DNA of 64,000 bases from an uncultured Muribaculaceae bacterium (GTDB lineage: Bacteria > Bacteroidota > Bacteroidia > Bacteroidales > Muribaculaceae): NCBI GenBank assembly GCA_910586595.1, contig CAJUJB010000004.1:1-64000 (forward strand), given 5' to 3'. Below, one piece after another: positions 26,067 to 34,654 of this stretch. Made by a program: the position numbers and the translations under genes. Under the pieces are notes generated by a model. That model was not told the origin of the DNA and did no database searches. It saw only the letters and a list, made by a program, of their open reading frames with translations. The first letter of the stretch is position 1; every line of letters begins with the position of its first letter.

Positions 26067-27962
26067 TCAACGTACTACGAACTTCACAGATGAGCCATTG
26101 CCTGCGGCGATGTAGAAGCCCGGAGCAAGAGCTACCGACTGGCCTGCCGACGCTGTGGCCACGAGGACGCCCGATGCATTGTAGACGCGGGCTGCCGAGC
26201 TAAATGTAGCAGTGCCGCCACTTACAGTTACGTTGAGCATTTCTGCCGACGCTTCAACTGAAGCAACACCTGTAGTACCAGAGCCTACAGTATAGCATAC
26301 CGGAGTGCTGGTCTGAGTCTTGTCAAGCGATTCAGGGGCGGCGTTGTATTCAAATTTTACTTCTTTCACGAAAAGTGCGTGGTGGTTGACCGCACCGCCG
26401 CCCTGGAAGTTGACCTTCAGGCGGAGGGGCTGAGCCACTTCCGGAACCGGGAATTCCTGCACATATTCAACCCATTTCTCGGGGTTCCATTCGTTATCGG
26501 CATAATTGACTGCGGCTCCTTCGATGTCGCCCATATGTGCGGCGCCGTCGAGATATACCTGAGAGGTTGCGAGGCTGTTGCCGTCGCCCATGATGGCGAT
26601 GTCGAATTTATTGTTTGTGCCGTTGTAGAAGGCATTGTAGACGAAGGTGAGGCGGAGTTTGCCACCAGCTTCGAAGTATGTAGAAGGATGAGCGGCAAAG
26701 AAGTTTACAGAACCGAAGGGAGTCGCGCTTGCCATAGGCTCAACCTTAAGACCATACTTGGCGAGGGTTGCGTTCACTGCTTCACCGGCGCTGGCGCCTA
26801 CGAAGTAGAACACACCTCCGGCTGTGCCGCCGAAGTCAGCGATGTGACTTCCGTTCTTAAGAGCTTCGTCAACGCGGGGATTTACTCCATTGCCTACGAA
26901 TGCCAGCAGACCGAGCTCATCATCCCAGAGATGACCGAGAGTATTCCATACACCGGCATCGCCTTCGCCGCCTTCGGGTGTGGTAGTCTTGATATTAGCT
27001 CCATCGGCTGAGTTATAGGCATTTTCAATCTGAGTCTGGCCTACGCCTTCGAAGTTATACCCGGCAGGAGACACTACTACCCATTCGTTAACCTTGGGAG
27101 TTTCACCGAGTGTGTAACATACTGTGTTGCTGACCGATGACTTGGCCGAATTCTCGGGGGCCTCCTCATATTCAACCTTAATCTCTTTAATAAAGAGTGC
27201 GTGGCTGTTGACTGCGCCGCCTCCCTGGAAGTTGATTTTGAAGCGGAAGGGCTGAGCAACTTCCGGAACCGGAAATTCCTCAACGTACTCGATCCACTTT
27301 TCAGGATTCCACTCGCCGTCGGCATGCGCAACGGTCTCACCTTCAACAGAGCCCATGTGAGCTGCTCCGTCAAGATAGACCTGTGAAGTGCCGAGCGAAT
27401 TACCGTCGCCCATCACAGCGATGTCGAATTTATTATTTGTGCCGTTGTAGAATGCATTATACACGAAGGTCAGGCGCAGCTTACCGCCTGCCTCAAAATG
27501 TATTTCAGGAGAAGCGACAAAGAAGTTGACTGAGCCGAACGGAGTAGCCGACGCCATCGGCTCTACTTCTATACCATAAGGCTCGAGAGCTGCATTGACA
27601 GCTGCACCGGCATTAGCGCCTACAAAATAGAACACGCTTCCGGTTGTGCCGCCGAAGTCAGCAATGCGGCAGCCATTTTTGAGAGCTTCGTCAACGCGGG
27701 GGTTCACAGCATTTCCTACAAATGCAACAAGGCCGAGAGAGTCGCTCCAGCGGTCGCCGACGGTATTCCACACACCGGCCTCACCGTTTTCGCCCATGGT
27801 CGTCTTTATGTTCGCACCATCAGCGGAGTTGTAGGCATTCTCTATCATAGCCTGACCCACTCCTTCAAAATTATATGCCTGAGGAGTAACAGAGATCCAC
27901 TCGGCGTTCGCTTGGATTGTGAGGACTGCCAAGGCAGCGCAAGAGAGTAAAACTTTTTTCAT
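26067..27962 (-). CDS. Secreted protein with two tandem copies of an unrecognised domain and CTD-like tail
   Basis: A 631-residue protein with signal peptide (1-20). Residues 21-285 and 293-559 are two copies of one domain: both begin EW-x-x-V-x-P-x-x-YNFEGVGQ, share NAYNSADGANIKTT, DEALKNG, ADFGGT, ASATPFGSVNFF, YNAFYNGTNNKFDIA, SQVYLDGAAHMG and EWNPEKW, and end VCYTLG or VCYTVG. The high identity points to a recent internal duplication. A CTD-like tail follows (VYNASGVLVATASAG, ending KFVVR). It is the first gene of the minus-strand PUL run, divergent from the sialidase. Tandem sandwich domains could bind glycan multivalently, but that is inference. Confidence 0.85.
   Translation of the reverse strand: MKKVLLSCAALAVLTIQANAEWISVTPQAYNFEGVGQAMIENAYNSADGANIKTTMGENGEAGVWNTVGDRWSDSLGLVAFVGNAVNPRVDEALKNGCRIADFGGTTGSVFYFVGANAGAAVNAALEPYGIEVEPMASATPFGSVNFFVASPEIHFEAGGKLRLTFVYNAFYNGTNNKFDIAVMGDGNSLGTSQVYLDGAAHMGSVEGETVAHADGEWNPEKWIEYVEEFPVPEVAQPFRFKINFQGGGAVNSHALFIKEIKVEYEEAPENSAKSSVSNTVCYTLGETPKVNEWVVVSPAGYNFEGVGQTQIENAYNSADGANIKTTTPEGGEGDAGVWNTLGHLWDDELGLLAFVGNGVNPRVDEALKNGSHIADFGGTAGGVFYFVGASAGEAVNATLAKYGLKVEPMASATPFGSVNFFAAHPSTYFEAGGKLRLTFVYNAFYNGTNNKFDIAIMGDGNSLATSQVYLDGAAHMGDIEGAAVNYADNEWNPEKWVEYVQEFPVPEVAQPLRLKVNFQGGGAVNHHALFVKEVKFEYNAAPESLDKTQTSTPVCYTVGSGTTGVASVEASAEMLNVTVSGGTATFSSAARVYNASGVLVATASAGQSVALAPGFYIAAGNGSSVKFVVR
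26286..27086 (-). repeat. Second copy of the tandem domain duplication (residues 293-559)
   Basis: It encodes the same motif series as the copy at 27108-27902, with similarity also visible in the DNA, for example around the GGGAVN..HALF codons near 26380 and 27210. The linker between copies is about seven residues. Confidence 0.9.
27108..27902 (-). repeat. First copy of the tandem domain duplication (residues 21-285)
   Basis: This is the N-terminal copy directly after the signal peptide. It differs from the second copy by scattered substitutions and a three-residue insertion in copy two (TTTPEGGEGDAG against TTMGENGEAG). Confidence 0.9.
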
Positions 27963-28066
27963 TTAGACGGATATAGATTTTGTAAAAGGATCATTTGGCA
28001 CGCATGTGAATCATTTCTGACAGTCGTTTTTTCGGCTAAAAACATGCGATAAGTGATTTGACACTG

Positions 28067-28074
28067 CAAAAGTA
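28067..28074 (-). promoter_or_regulatory. Candidate -7 box (TACTTTTG) for the minus-strand PUL
   Basis: The 387-base divergent gap 27963-28349 is AT-rich. Minus-strand TACTTTTG boxes occur at 28067-28074 and again at 28161-28168, both matching the Bacteroidota -7 consensus TAnnTTTG. Neither has a clear TTTG at the usual -33 spacing, as expected for an activator-dependent promoter. The proximal one would give a leader of about 100 bases. Confidence 0.4.
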
Positions 28075-28097
28075 GGTCGTTGGGAAAATATTATGTG

Positions 28098-28128
28098 TTT
28101 GATTTTTTCCAAATAATGTCTAATTTTG
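28098..28128 (+). promoter_or_regulatory. Candidate promoter for the sialidase-regulator operon
   Basis: TTTG (28098-28101), a 19-base spacer, then TAATTTTG (28121-28128) is a full match to the Bacteroidota -33/-7 promoter. Transcription would start near 28133, leaving a leader of about 215 bases before the sialidase ATG. Confidence 0.65.
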
Positions 28129-28349
28129 TATTCCAATACCATTCCAAATCAAAAACGGCGCAAAAGTAAACAAAAACAGACACATTCGGAAATATCTTAT
28201 GAGTATTTTTGCATTGGGAACAAAATCAGCAGCATAAGACCCCTCTGGGGCGATTTTCGCCTACATAAATAGTATGTGGAATATCTCCTCAAATCATATT
28301 TTATCATCCGAACAAGTCTTTTTACTATCTAAACCGTATTCTGAACACC

Positions 28350-29486
28350 ATGAAGGCTATTTCATCCTTAATTCTCGCCTTGGCATGCCCCCTCGCATGC
28401 GTAGCCGGCACCCCAGGTCTCGACAGCGATTGTTTTGAAAGTCGCTCGATGCTTTTTGCCGGAGGAGACGGATTGTCGAAATTTTACCGCATCCCGGCGC
28501 TTGCCACTCTGCCCGACGGAACTATTGTGGCTGTCGCCGACCGTCGACTCGACTCAAACGCCGACCTGCCCAACCGCATAGACATCGTCTGCCGTACATC
28601 TTCCGACGGTGGCCTCACCTGGGGCGAGACATCGGAGGTAGCCGTCCATGATGACGGAGGCGGATATGGCGACCCCGCACTCGGTGTCAACCGGCGCGGT
28701 GAGCTCGTATGCGTCATGACCCACGGAAACGGCCTATGGGAGTCAGAGCCCGGCGACCATGCCTATATATATACCAGCACCAGTAAAGACGGTGGGCGCA
28801 CATGGTCAACCCCGGTCAACGTCACCTCGGGTCTCTTCTCGCAGACCCCTGGAGCCGCCCCGGTGCAATGTGTCACTGCCTTCGCAACCTCAGGCCGCAT
28901 CCTGACCGCCCGTGACGGCAGCATGTGGTTTGCCCTCGTCACCCGTCCTTCTGAGAAAAAATGGTCTGAGTTATCGGTCTACGCATGCAAGAGCACCGAC
29001 GGTGGCAAAAGTTGGAAAGCCCTGCCCGTGGCCGTTGATGAGGATGCCGACGAATCGAAGTTGCTCGAACTTCCGGACGGCGAACTTCTCATGAGCATCC
29101 GCAACCGCCGAAAAGGTTGGAGAAAATTTGCCCGCAGCACCGACAAAGGCAAGACCTGGAGCGCACCCAAGCACTCCACTACCCTCCCCGACCCGGCCAT
29201 CAACGGCGACATAATCGCCCTTAAGGATGGCACCTTGCTTCACAGCATATGCGACAGTCACGATACGCGTACAAAAGTATCTCTATTCGCCTCCACCGAC
29301 AAAGCCGATACATGGTCGAAGGTTGCGGAGATCTGCCCAATATCAAGTTGCTATACATCTTTAACCATGATCGACGACTCACACCTTGGTATACTATCTG
29401 AAGAAGCCTCAAGTCTGGGCGGCCTCAGGCTATGGTTCACCAGGGTAGACCTCGACAGACTATTCGAGAACCAAAGTCCTAAATAA
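28350..29486 (+). CDS. Secreted GH33 exo-alpha-sialidase
   Basis: A 378-residue neuraminidase with a signal peptide (about 1-20) and a six-bladed propeller. R47 in FYRIPAL and R251 and R308 form the arginine triad, D72 (NADLP) is the acid/base region, E235 supports Tyr, and Y335 (SSCYTSL) is the nucleophile. Four clear Asp boxes are seen (SSDGGLTW, SKDGGRTW, STDGGKSW, STDKGKTW) and a fifth degenerate one. It releases terminal sialic acid, the first step before galactosidase and hexosaminidase action. It is divergent from the PUL and lies 57 bases before the regulator gene. Confidence 0.95.
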   Translation: MKAISSLILALACPLACVAGTPGLDSDCFESRSMLFAGGDGLSKFYRIPALATLPDGTIVAVADRRLDSNADLPNRIDIVCRTSSDGGLTWGETSEVAVHDDGGGYGDPALGVNRRGELVCVMTHGNGLWESEPGDHAYIYTSTSKDGGRTWSTPVNVTSGLFSQTPGAAPVQCVTAFATSGRILTARDGSMWFALVTRPSEKKWSELSVYACKSTDGGKSWKALPVAVDEDADESKLLELPDGELLMSIRNRRKGWRKFARSTDKGKTWSAPKHSTTLPDPAINGDIIALKDGTLLHSICDSHDTRTKVSLFASTDKADTWSKVAEICPISSCYTSLTMIDDSHLGILSEEASSLGGLRLWFTRVDLDRLFENQSPK

Positions 29487-29543
29487 CCATAGAAACAGGC
29501 GGTGGCACGAGCACGCCACCGCCAGACCTTGTCGACCTTACCT

Positions 29544-32500
29544 ATGAAGAAAACTCTACTTTCATTAATCTTGCTGATACTGGCTGCTATTCCTGTCGCA
29601 GCGAGCGAATATCTCTGCCGCAATATATCGCTTGACGAAGGTTTATCACAAAGCAATGTCACCGCCCTTGCCCGCGACGGTCGCGGATTCCTATGGATAG
29701 GCACCCGCTTCGGTCTGAACCGCTACGACTTCGAGCGTGTAGTGAATTATTATCATGACCCCACTGACCCCAACTCACTTCCTAACAACAGCATATGTGC
29801 ACTTTATACCGACTCCCGTGGCCGGCTCTGGGTCGCTTGTGAGTACGGGGTGGCTTATTACGACGAGCTTTCCAACTCATTCATCCAGCTGAGGATAGAT
29901 GGCCGGCAGCTCGGCGTACGCTCATTTTATGAAGAAAGTGATGGCCTACTGATGGGAGGCCCCGGGGAGTTGTATTACTACGACTACGCGACCGGCGCCG
30001 TTGCCCCACTGCAGGTAAAAGGAGGAAGTAAGGTATATTATACCGCAATACACCGGCGATCGACAGACTTTTACATACTTATCACCCGCTGGGATGGCGC
30101 GTGGATTTTCGATCGCACACACGCCACCATTTCACGCCTTGACCATATCCCCGAAAAAGGCATAATGGCAAGCACGGTCGACACCAGAGGTAACCTGTGG
30201 ATCTCACCTTACGGAGAAGGCATCACCGCCTACGACAGAGCCGGCACGAAGCTCTTCACCCTCACTACGGCCAACTCGACTCTTTCGAGCGACATTATTC
30301 TTGATATAACCGACCACGATGGCAGGATATGGCTCGCCACAGACGGCGGAGGCATCTCCATCTACGACCCAGAGACCGGACAAATCGACAATTCGGCAAC
30401 CATCACCCCGCTGCGGACTTTAGGAGCCGTCACCGTGCTCTACCGCGACCTGCATGGCGACCTCTATGCCGGTACAGTCCGTGGCGGAGCCATAGCCATC
30501 CGCCCCGTGGCCATGCACACGTTCCAGGAAAGCCGCGAGACCCGGTTCTCGGCCATAACATCGCTATGCCTTGACAATGAAGGAATAATATGGCTCGGAG
30601 ACGACGGCAACGGCGTATTGCGATACGATCCTGAGAAAGAATCGCTCACGGGCATGCCTGCCACCGCAAGGCTCAAAGTGACAGACCTGGAAGAGCATGA
30701 CGCCGACCACCTTCTCCTGGCAACCTTCGACAAGGGATTCATGCTCTTCAACAAACGGACACACCAGCTTGAACCGGCCCCACAATCGCTCCAAAAGTTC
30801 TTTACCGAACAATCAAAACGAGCCGTTCCCATATCATTGCGACGCTTGTCAGACAATATGATCGCCATTCTCTCCGATCATATAGTGACATATAATCCGC
30901 AAGACCGCTCAGTCGACACACTCGCCACCCGCAATGCCAATGCGCCGCACGGTGCGCTGATGCCATTCTTCAACGAAGGCGGCAGACTGATGGCTGCCGG
31001 TTATACGTTCATCTCGGAATTCGACCCTGTTACCGGCGTACATAGCGAACTCCTGCACCTTGACGACAGTGAACACATATACAGCGCAGCCTTCGACGGC
31101 ATGCGCACCGTCTATATCGGAACAGCCGACGGAATTCTATGCCATGACCTTACCACTGGAGAAACCACCCCTATGCCCGGCATCAAAGGGCGTGTGTGCG
31201 CACTCGCACTTGAAGGTCGGGGCCGCCTATGGATAGGCACCAACCGCACGCTGTATCTCAAGCACCTTGATTCAGGCAACCTCACCGTATTCGGCAACAG
31301 CGACGGCGTGACAGCCAACGAATACCAGCCTAATGCCACACTTATCGCACCCGGAAAACTCTTCATGGGCGGAGTCTACGGCCTGCTGCGTGTAAATACC
31401 AATGAAATTCAGGCCCTGTTCACCACTCAGCCAGATCCGGTGGTAAGTCTTTCAGACGTACAGATCGACGGAGTCTCGGCCTACAGTCATATACGCGATG
31501 GCAAACTCGAGGTTTCCGACCGCCATGCCGGCGTCACATTATCAGTAATTGACAACGGAAGCAGCTCTCCACGCGCACAGTTATTCCGCTATGAAATAAT
31601 CGGTGGAGGCACCAATAAGACAATCGAGACCATAGCGCGCACAATCGAGCTCAATTTCCTAAATGCCGGTCAGAATTACGAAGTGCTTATGGCAACCAAC
31701 CGCCCCGACGGCACATGGAGCCGTCCGGAAAAGCTCGTCACACTTGCAGTTCTTGCTCCATGGTATAAATCAGGATGGACATGGACCTTAGGGGCAATAT
31801 TTGTCATCGGATCATTCATCTACTGGTCGTGGCGCCGCGAACGCAGGCAGAAACAGCGCATCACGACCCAGATGGAAGCTTACCGGAGCAATACGCTTGA
31901 ACGGGAGGTGGCTTTCCTCGTGAATACCAACTATGCCTTACGCACGCCTCTCACTCTTATCTACGCGCCCGTCAAGCTCCTGCTGGAGCAGCTGCATTCA
32001 GGGCACCATGTCGAGCTTATACCGGCTCTTGAAGGCATCTACCGCAACACCAAGAAAATGCGCGACACCATCGATATGGCCCTCGAACTCCATCATGTAA
32101 GTTCCACACCTGAGAAGACTCAACTCACAACCCATGATATAAGCCGCTCAATCGACGATGTACTTGCCGCCAACAGGGGTAACCTCGACCTCAAGCACAT
32201 TAAAGTAAACTACCGGCCTTCGCAGGAAATGTTCCCCGCCGTATATGACCGCGACCGTCTCGCACTCGTGATAGAGACCCTGCTGCGGAATGCTGTGCAA
32301 CGCTCGGCCGAGCATGCCACTATCGACATACGTGCCGTGATGGAGGGCGACTATATACGCGTATCAATATCCGATTCCGGAGAATACCTCGACGACCAGA
32401 CACTCGGCGAACTATTCTCCAAATACTTCAATGACGACAACGCCAAATTCGGCAACAGCCTCGGGTTTGCCTATGCAAAGAACATCATCGACCTGCAAGG

Positions 32501-33437
32501 TGGCCACATCGGCGCAGAAAACAATGTAGGCGTACCCGGCCTCACCGTATGGTTCGAGTTCCCCGCCGCCGGGGCTCCTGCAGCTGAAGCGTACACTAAG
32601 CGTCGCCGCAACGAGACAACTCCTGCTCCGGCAGCCGTAGAGGTCGCAGCAGACATCGACACATCCGATCTAACCGCCATCGTGGTCGAAGAAGACAATG
32701 ACCTCTGCATGTTCGTGGCCCAGCAACTCTCGATGTACTTCGGGCGCGTGCTACATGCCTTCAACGGCAAAGACGCCTTACTGCTCATCCGTCAGTACCA
32801 ACCCGACATAGTAATTTCCTCAGTGATGTTGCCCATAAAAAGTGGCCTCGAGCTATGCCGGACAGTGAAAACCTCGCCAGAAACGAGTCACATTCCCGTC
32901 ATTCTGCTCACAGCCATCAAAGAAGGATCTGCCCTCGAAAACGGTTATGGAGCCGGCGCCGACTCGTACCTTTCCAAACCTTTCGACGTCAACGTTCTCC
33001 TTACCCGTTGCCGCAACATCCTGCACACACGCTCGGTGATCCGCAACCGCTACGCCTCACCAGAGGCAGCCTCTTCCTCCAAGAAGCAGATGGCCAACGC
33101 CGACGAGACATTCATACTCAAAGTCAACCGCATCATCACTGACAATATTTCCAATCCGGAGTTCAGTGTCGACACCGTAGTAGAGCTCATGGCCTCAAGC
33201 CGGTCGGCCTTATACTCCAAATTCAAAGAAATATCTGGCATGACCATCGGCGCATATATAGCCGATTACCGTCTACGCCGAGCTAAAGAACTGTTGCTCG
33301 AAAGTTCTTTGTCGGTAAGCGAGATTTCCGAAATGCTCGGATTCAGCTCACAGCGTTACTTCAGCACATTCTTCAAAGAACGTACGGGCATGTCGCCATC
33401 GACTTTCCGCTCCACGCAAAACGCATCTGAAAAATGA
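29544..33437 (+). CDS. Hybrid two-component system regulator (reg_prop-HK-REC-AraC) lacking both phosphoacceptor residues
   Basis: A 1297-residue inner-membrane regulator; ATG 29544 gives a clean signal (MKKTLLSLILLILAAIPVAAS). Order: periplasmic two-component-regulator propellers (about 22-660), Y_Y_Y sandwich (about 660-740), one membrane helix (about 744-765), HisKA/HATPase (about 780-1003), REC (about 1043-1155) and AraC HTH (about 1200-1297). The usual SHELRTPL reads NYALRTPL, so the phospho-His is Tyr797. The usual ISDVMMP reads ISSVMLP, so the phospho-Asp is Ser1093. The ATP G1 box reads DSGEYL instead of DxGxGI. Lys1145 (SKPF) and the AraC helices are intact. It should sense a glycan from the PUL, but not by normal phosphorelay. 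Confidence 0.93.
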   Translation: MKKTLLSLILLILAAIPVAASEYLCRNISLDEGLSQSNVTALARDGRGFLWIGTRFGLNRYDFERVVNYYHDPTDPNSLPNNSICALYTDSRGRLWVACEYGVAYYDELSNSFIQLRIDGRQLGVRSFYEESDGLLMGGPGELYYYDYATGAVAPLQVKGGSKVYYTAIHRRSTDFYILITRWDGAWIFDRTHATISRLDHIPEKGIMASTVDTRGNLWISPYGEGITAYDRAGTKLFTLTTANSTLSSDIILDITDHDGRIWLATDGGGISIYDPETGQIDNSATITPLRTLGAVTVLYRDLHGDLYAGTVRGGAIAIRPVAMHTFQESRETRFSAITSLCLDNEGIIWLGDDGNGVLRYDPEKESLTGMPATARLKVTDLEEHDADHLLLATFDKGFMLFNKRTHQLEPAPQSLQKFFTEQSKRAVPISLRRLSDNMIAILSDHIVTYNPQDRSVDTLATRNANAPHGALMPFFNEGGRLMAAGYTFISEFDPVTGVHSELLHLDDSEHIYSAAFDGMRTVYIGTADGILCHDLTTGETTPMPGIKGRVCALALEGRGRLWIGTNRTLYLKHLDSGNLTVFGNSDGVTANEYQPNATLIAPGKLFMGGVYGLLRVNTNEIQALFTTQPDPVVSLSDVQIDGVSAYSHIRDGKLEVSDRHAGVTLSVIDNGSSSPRAQLFRYEIIGGGTNKTIETIARTIELNFLNAGQNYEVLMATNRPDGTWSRPEKLVTLAVLAPWYKSGWTWTLGAIFVIGSFIYWSWRRERRQKQRITTQMEAYRSNTLEREVAFLVNTNYALRTPLTLIYAPVKLLLEQLHSGHHVELIPALEGIYRNTKKMRDTIDMALELHHVSSTPEKTQLTTHDISRSIDDVLAANRGNLDLKHIKVNYRPSQEMFPAVYDRDRLALVIETLLRNAVQRSAEHATIDIRAVMEGDYIRVSISDSGEYLDDQTLGELFSKYFNDDNAKFGNSLGFAYAKNIIDLQGGHIGAENNVGVPGLTVWFEFPAAGAPAAEAYTKRRRNETTPAPAAVEVAADIDTSDLTAIVVEEDNDLCMFVAQQLSMYFGRVLHAFNGKDALLLIRQYQPDIVISSVMLPIKSGLELCRTVKTSPETSHIPVILLTAIKEGSALENGYGAGADSYLSKPFDVNVLLTRCRNILHTRSVIRNRYASPEAASSSKKQMANADETFILKVNRIITDNISNPEFSVDTVVELMASSRSALYSKFKEISGMTIGAYIADYRLRRAKELLLESSLSVSEISEMLGFSSQRYFSTFFKERTGMSPSTFRSTQNASEK

Positions 33438-34654
33438 ACACTCCACTGCCCTCCCCATTCTCCTATCCACTCTATCTCATGGCCAAGCCGGCCGGCCCTG
33501 CCTGCAACCTTGCCTGCGAATACTGTTATTATCTGGAAAAAGCAGGACTTTATCCAGCCCCCGGCAGGAAATACATGAGCGATGAGACTCTTGAAAGATA
33601 TATAAAGTCATACATCGAAGCCCAGACTGTGCCAGATGTCCAGTTTGTATGGCACGGAGGTGAGGCCATGCTCCGCCCGCTCGACTTCTACCGTAAAGCC
33701 ATGGAGCTCCAGCAGCGCTATGCCGGAGGCCGCAGAATTGAGAATTGCCTGCAGACAAACGGCACCCTGCTCAACGACGAATGGAGCCGTTTCCTGCACG
33801 ACCACGGCTGGCTCGTGGGCATCTCGATTGACGGCCCGCAGGAATTCCACGACGAATATCGCCGCAGCCGCGACGGAAAACCATCATTTCTTAAAGTGAT
33901 GCGGGGAATAAATCTGCTGAAAAAACATAAGGTCGAGTGGAATGCCATGGCTGTGGTAAACGATTTCAATGCCGACCATCCTGCAGAGTTCTATAACTTT
34001 TTCAAATCAATAGGCTGCCAATACATCCAATTCACACCTATAGTCGAACGGACGACGCCTCAGGGAAATCTCGCCTCTGGGAGTGGAGAAGGAGAACTGA
34101 CGCCCTTCTCAATCACACCCGAGCAATGGGGAAGGTTCCTCTGCGAGATATTCGACCTTTGGGTGAAAGAAGATGTGGGCCGGGTATTCGTACAGATATT
34201 CGACGCGACCCTGGCCAACTATGTCGGCGTCGAGCCCGGTCTATGCACGCTCGCCCCACATTGCGGCCATGCCGGAGTGATGGAGCACAACGGCGATGTG
34301 TATTGCTGCGACCACTTTGTATTCCCGGAATACAAACTTGGCAACATACACACATCAAGCGTGGTGGAGATGATGGGAAGCCGCAAGCAACAGGAATTCG
34401 GGGCGGCCAAGCAAGGCAGCCTACCCTCACAATGCCGGAGTTGCAAATGGCATAAGCTATGCAACGGCGAATGCCCCAAAAACCGCTTTGCAGTCACCTC
34501 TGACGGAGAGGCAGGCTTGAACTACCTATGCCAGGGCTACCGCAAATTTTTCGCACACACAGAGCCCTACTTCCGGTTTATGGCCGACGAGCTGGCGGGG
34601 CAGCGACCGCCAGCCAATGTCATGAAGGCCGAGATCAGAAACTCATTCGCTTGA
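33434..34654 (+). CDS. Anaerobic sulfatase-maturating enzyme (radical SAM/SPASM)
   Basis: A 406-residue radical SAM enzyme that oxidises the active-site Ser or Cys of sulfatases to formylglycine in the cytoplasm. C24-NLA-C28-EY-C31 binds the SAM [4Fe-4S] cluster. The SPASM region supplies auxiliary-cluster cysteines (CTLAPHC, YCCDHF, CRSCKWHKLC, NGECPKNR, YLCQGY). The start overlaps the regulator stop by 4 bases (ATGA), so translation is coupled. Its likely client is the Ser-type sulfatase at 14414-15997. The last 20 bases overlap the convergent TPR gene. Confidence 0.94.
   Translation: MNTPLPSPFSYPLYLMAKPAGPACNLACEYCYYLEKAGLYPAPGRKYMSDETLERYIKSYIEAQTVPDVQFVWHGGEAMLRPLDFYRKAMELQQRYAGGRRIENCLQTNGTLLNDEWSRFLHDHGWLVGISIDGPQEFHDEYRRSRDGKPSFLKVMRGINLLKKHKVEWNAMAVVNDFNADHPAEFYNFFKSIGCQYIQFTPIVERTTPQGNLASGSGEGELTPFSITPEQWGRFLCEIFDLWVKEDVGRVFVQIFDATLANYVGVEPGLCTLAPHCGHAGVMEHNGDVYCCDHFVFPEYKLGNIHTSSVVEMMGSRKQQEFGAAKQGSLPSQCRSCKWHKLCNGECPKNRFAVTSDGEAGLNYLCQGYRKFFAHTEPYFRFMADELAGQRPPANVMKAEIRNSFA

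Noticed and set aside
26067..27962. The internal repeat as an assembly duplication
   Set aside because: The copies differ by many scattered substitutions and a small insertion, so this is an evolved duplication.
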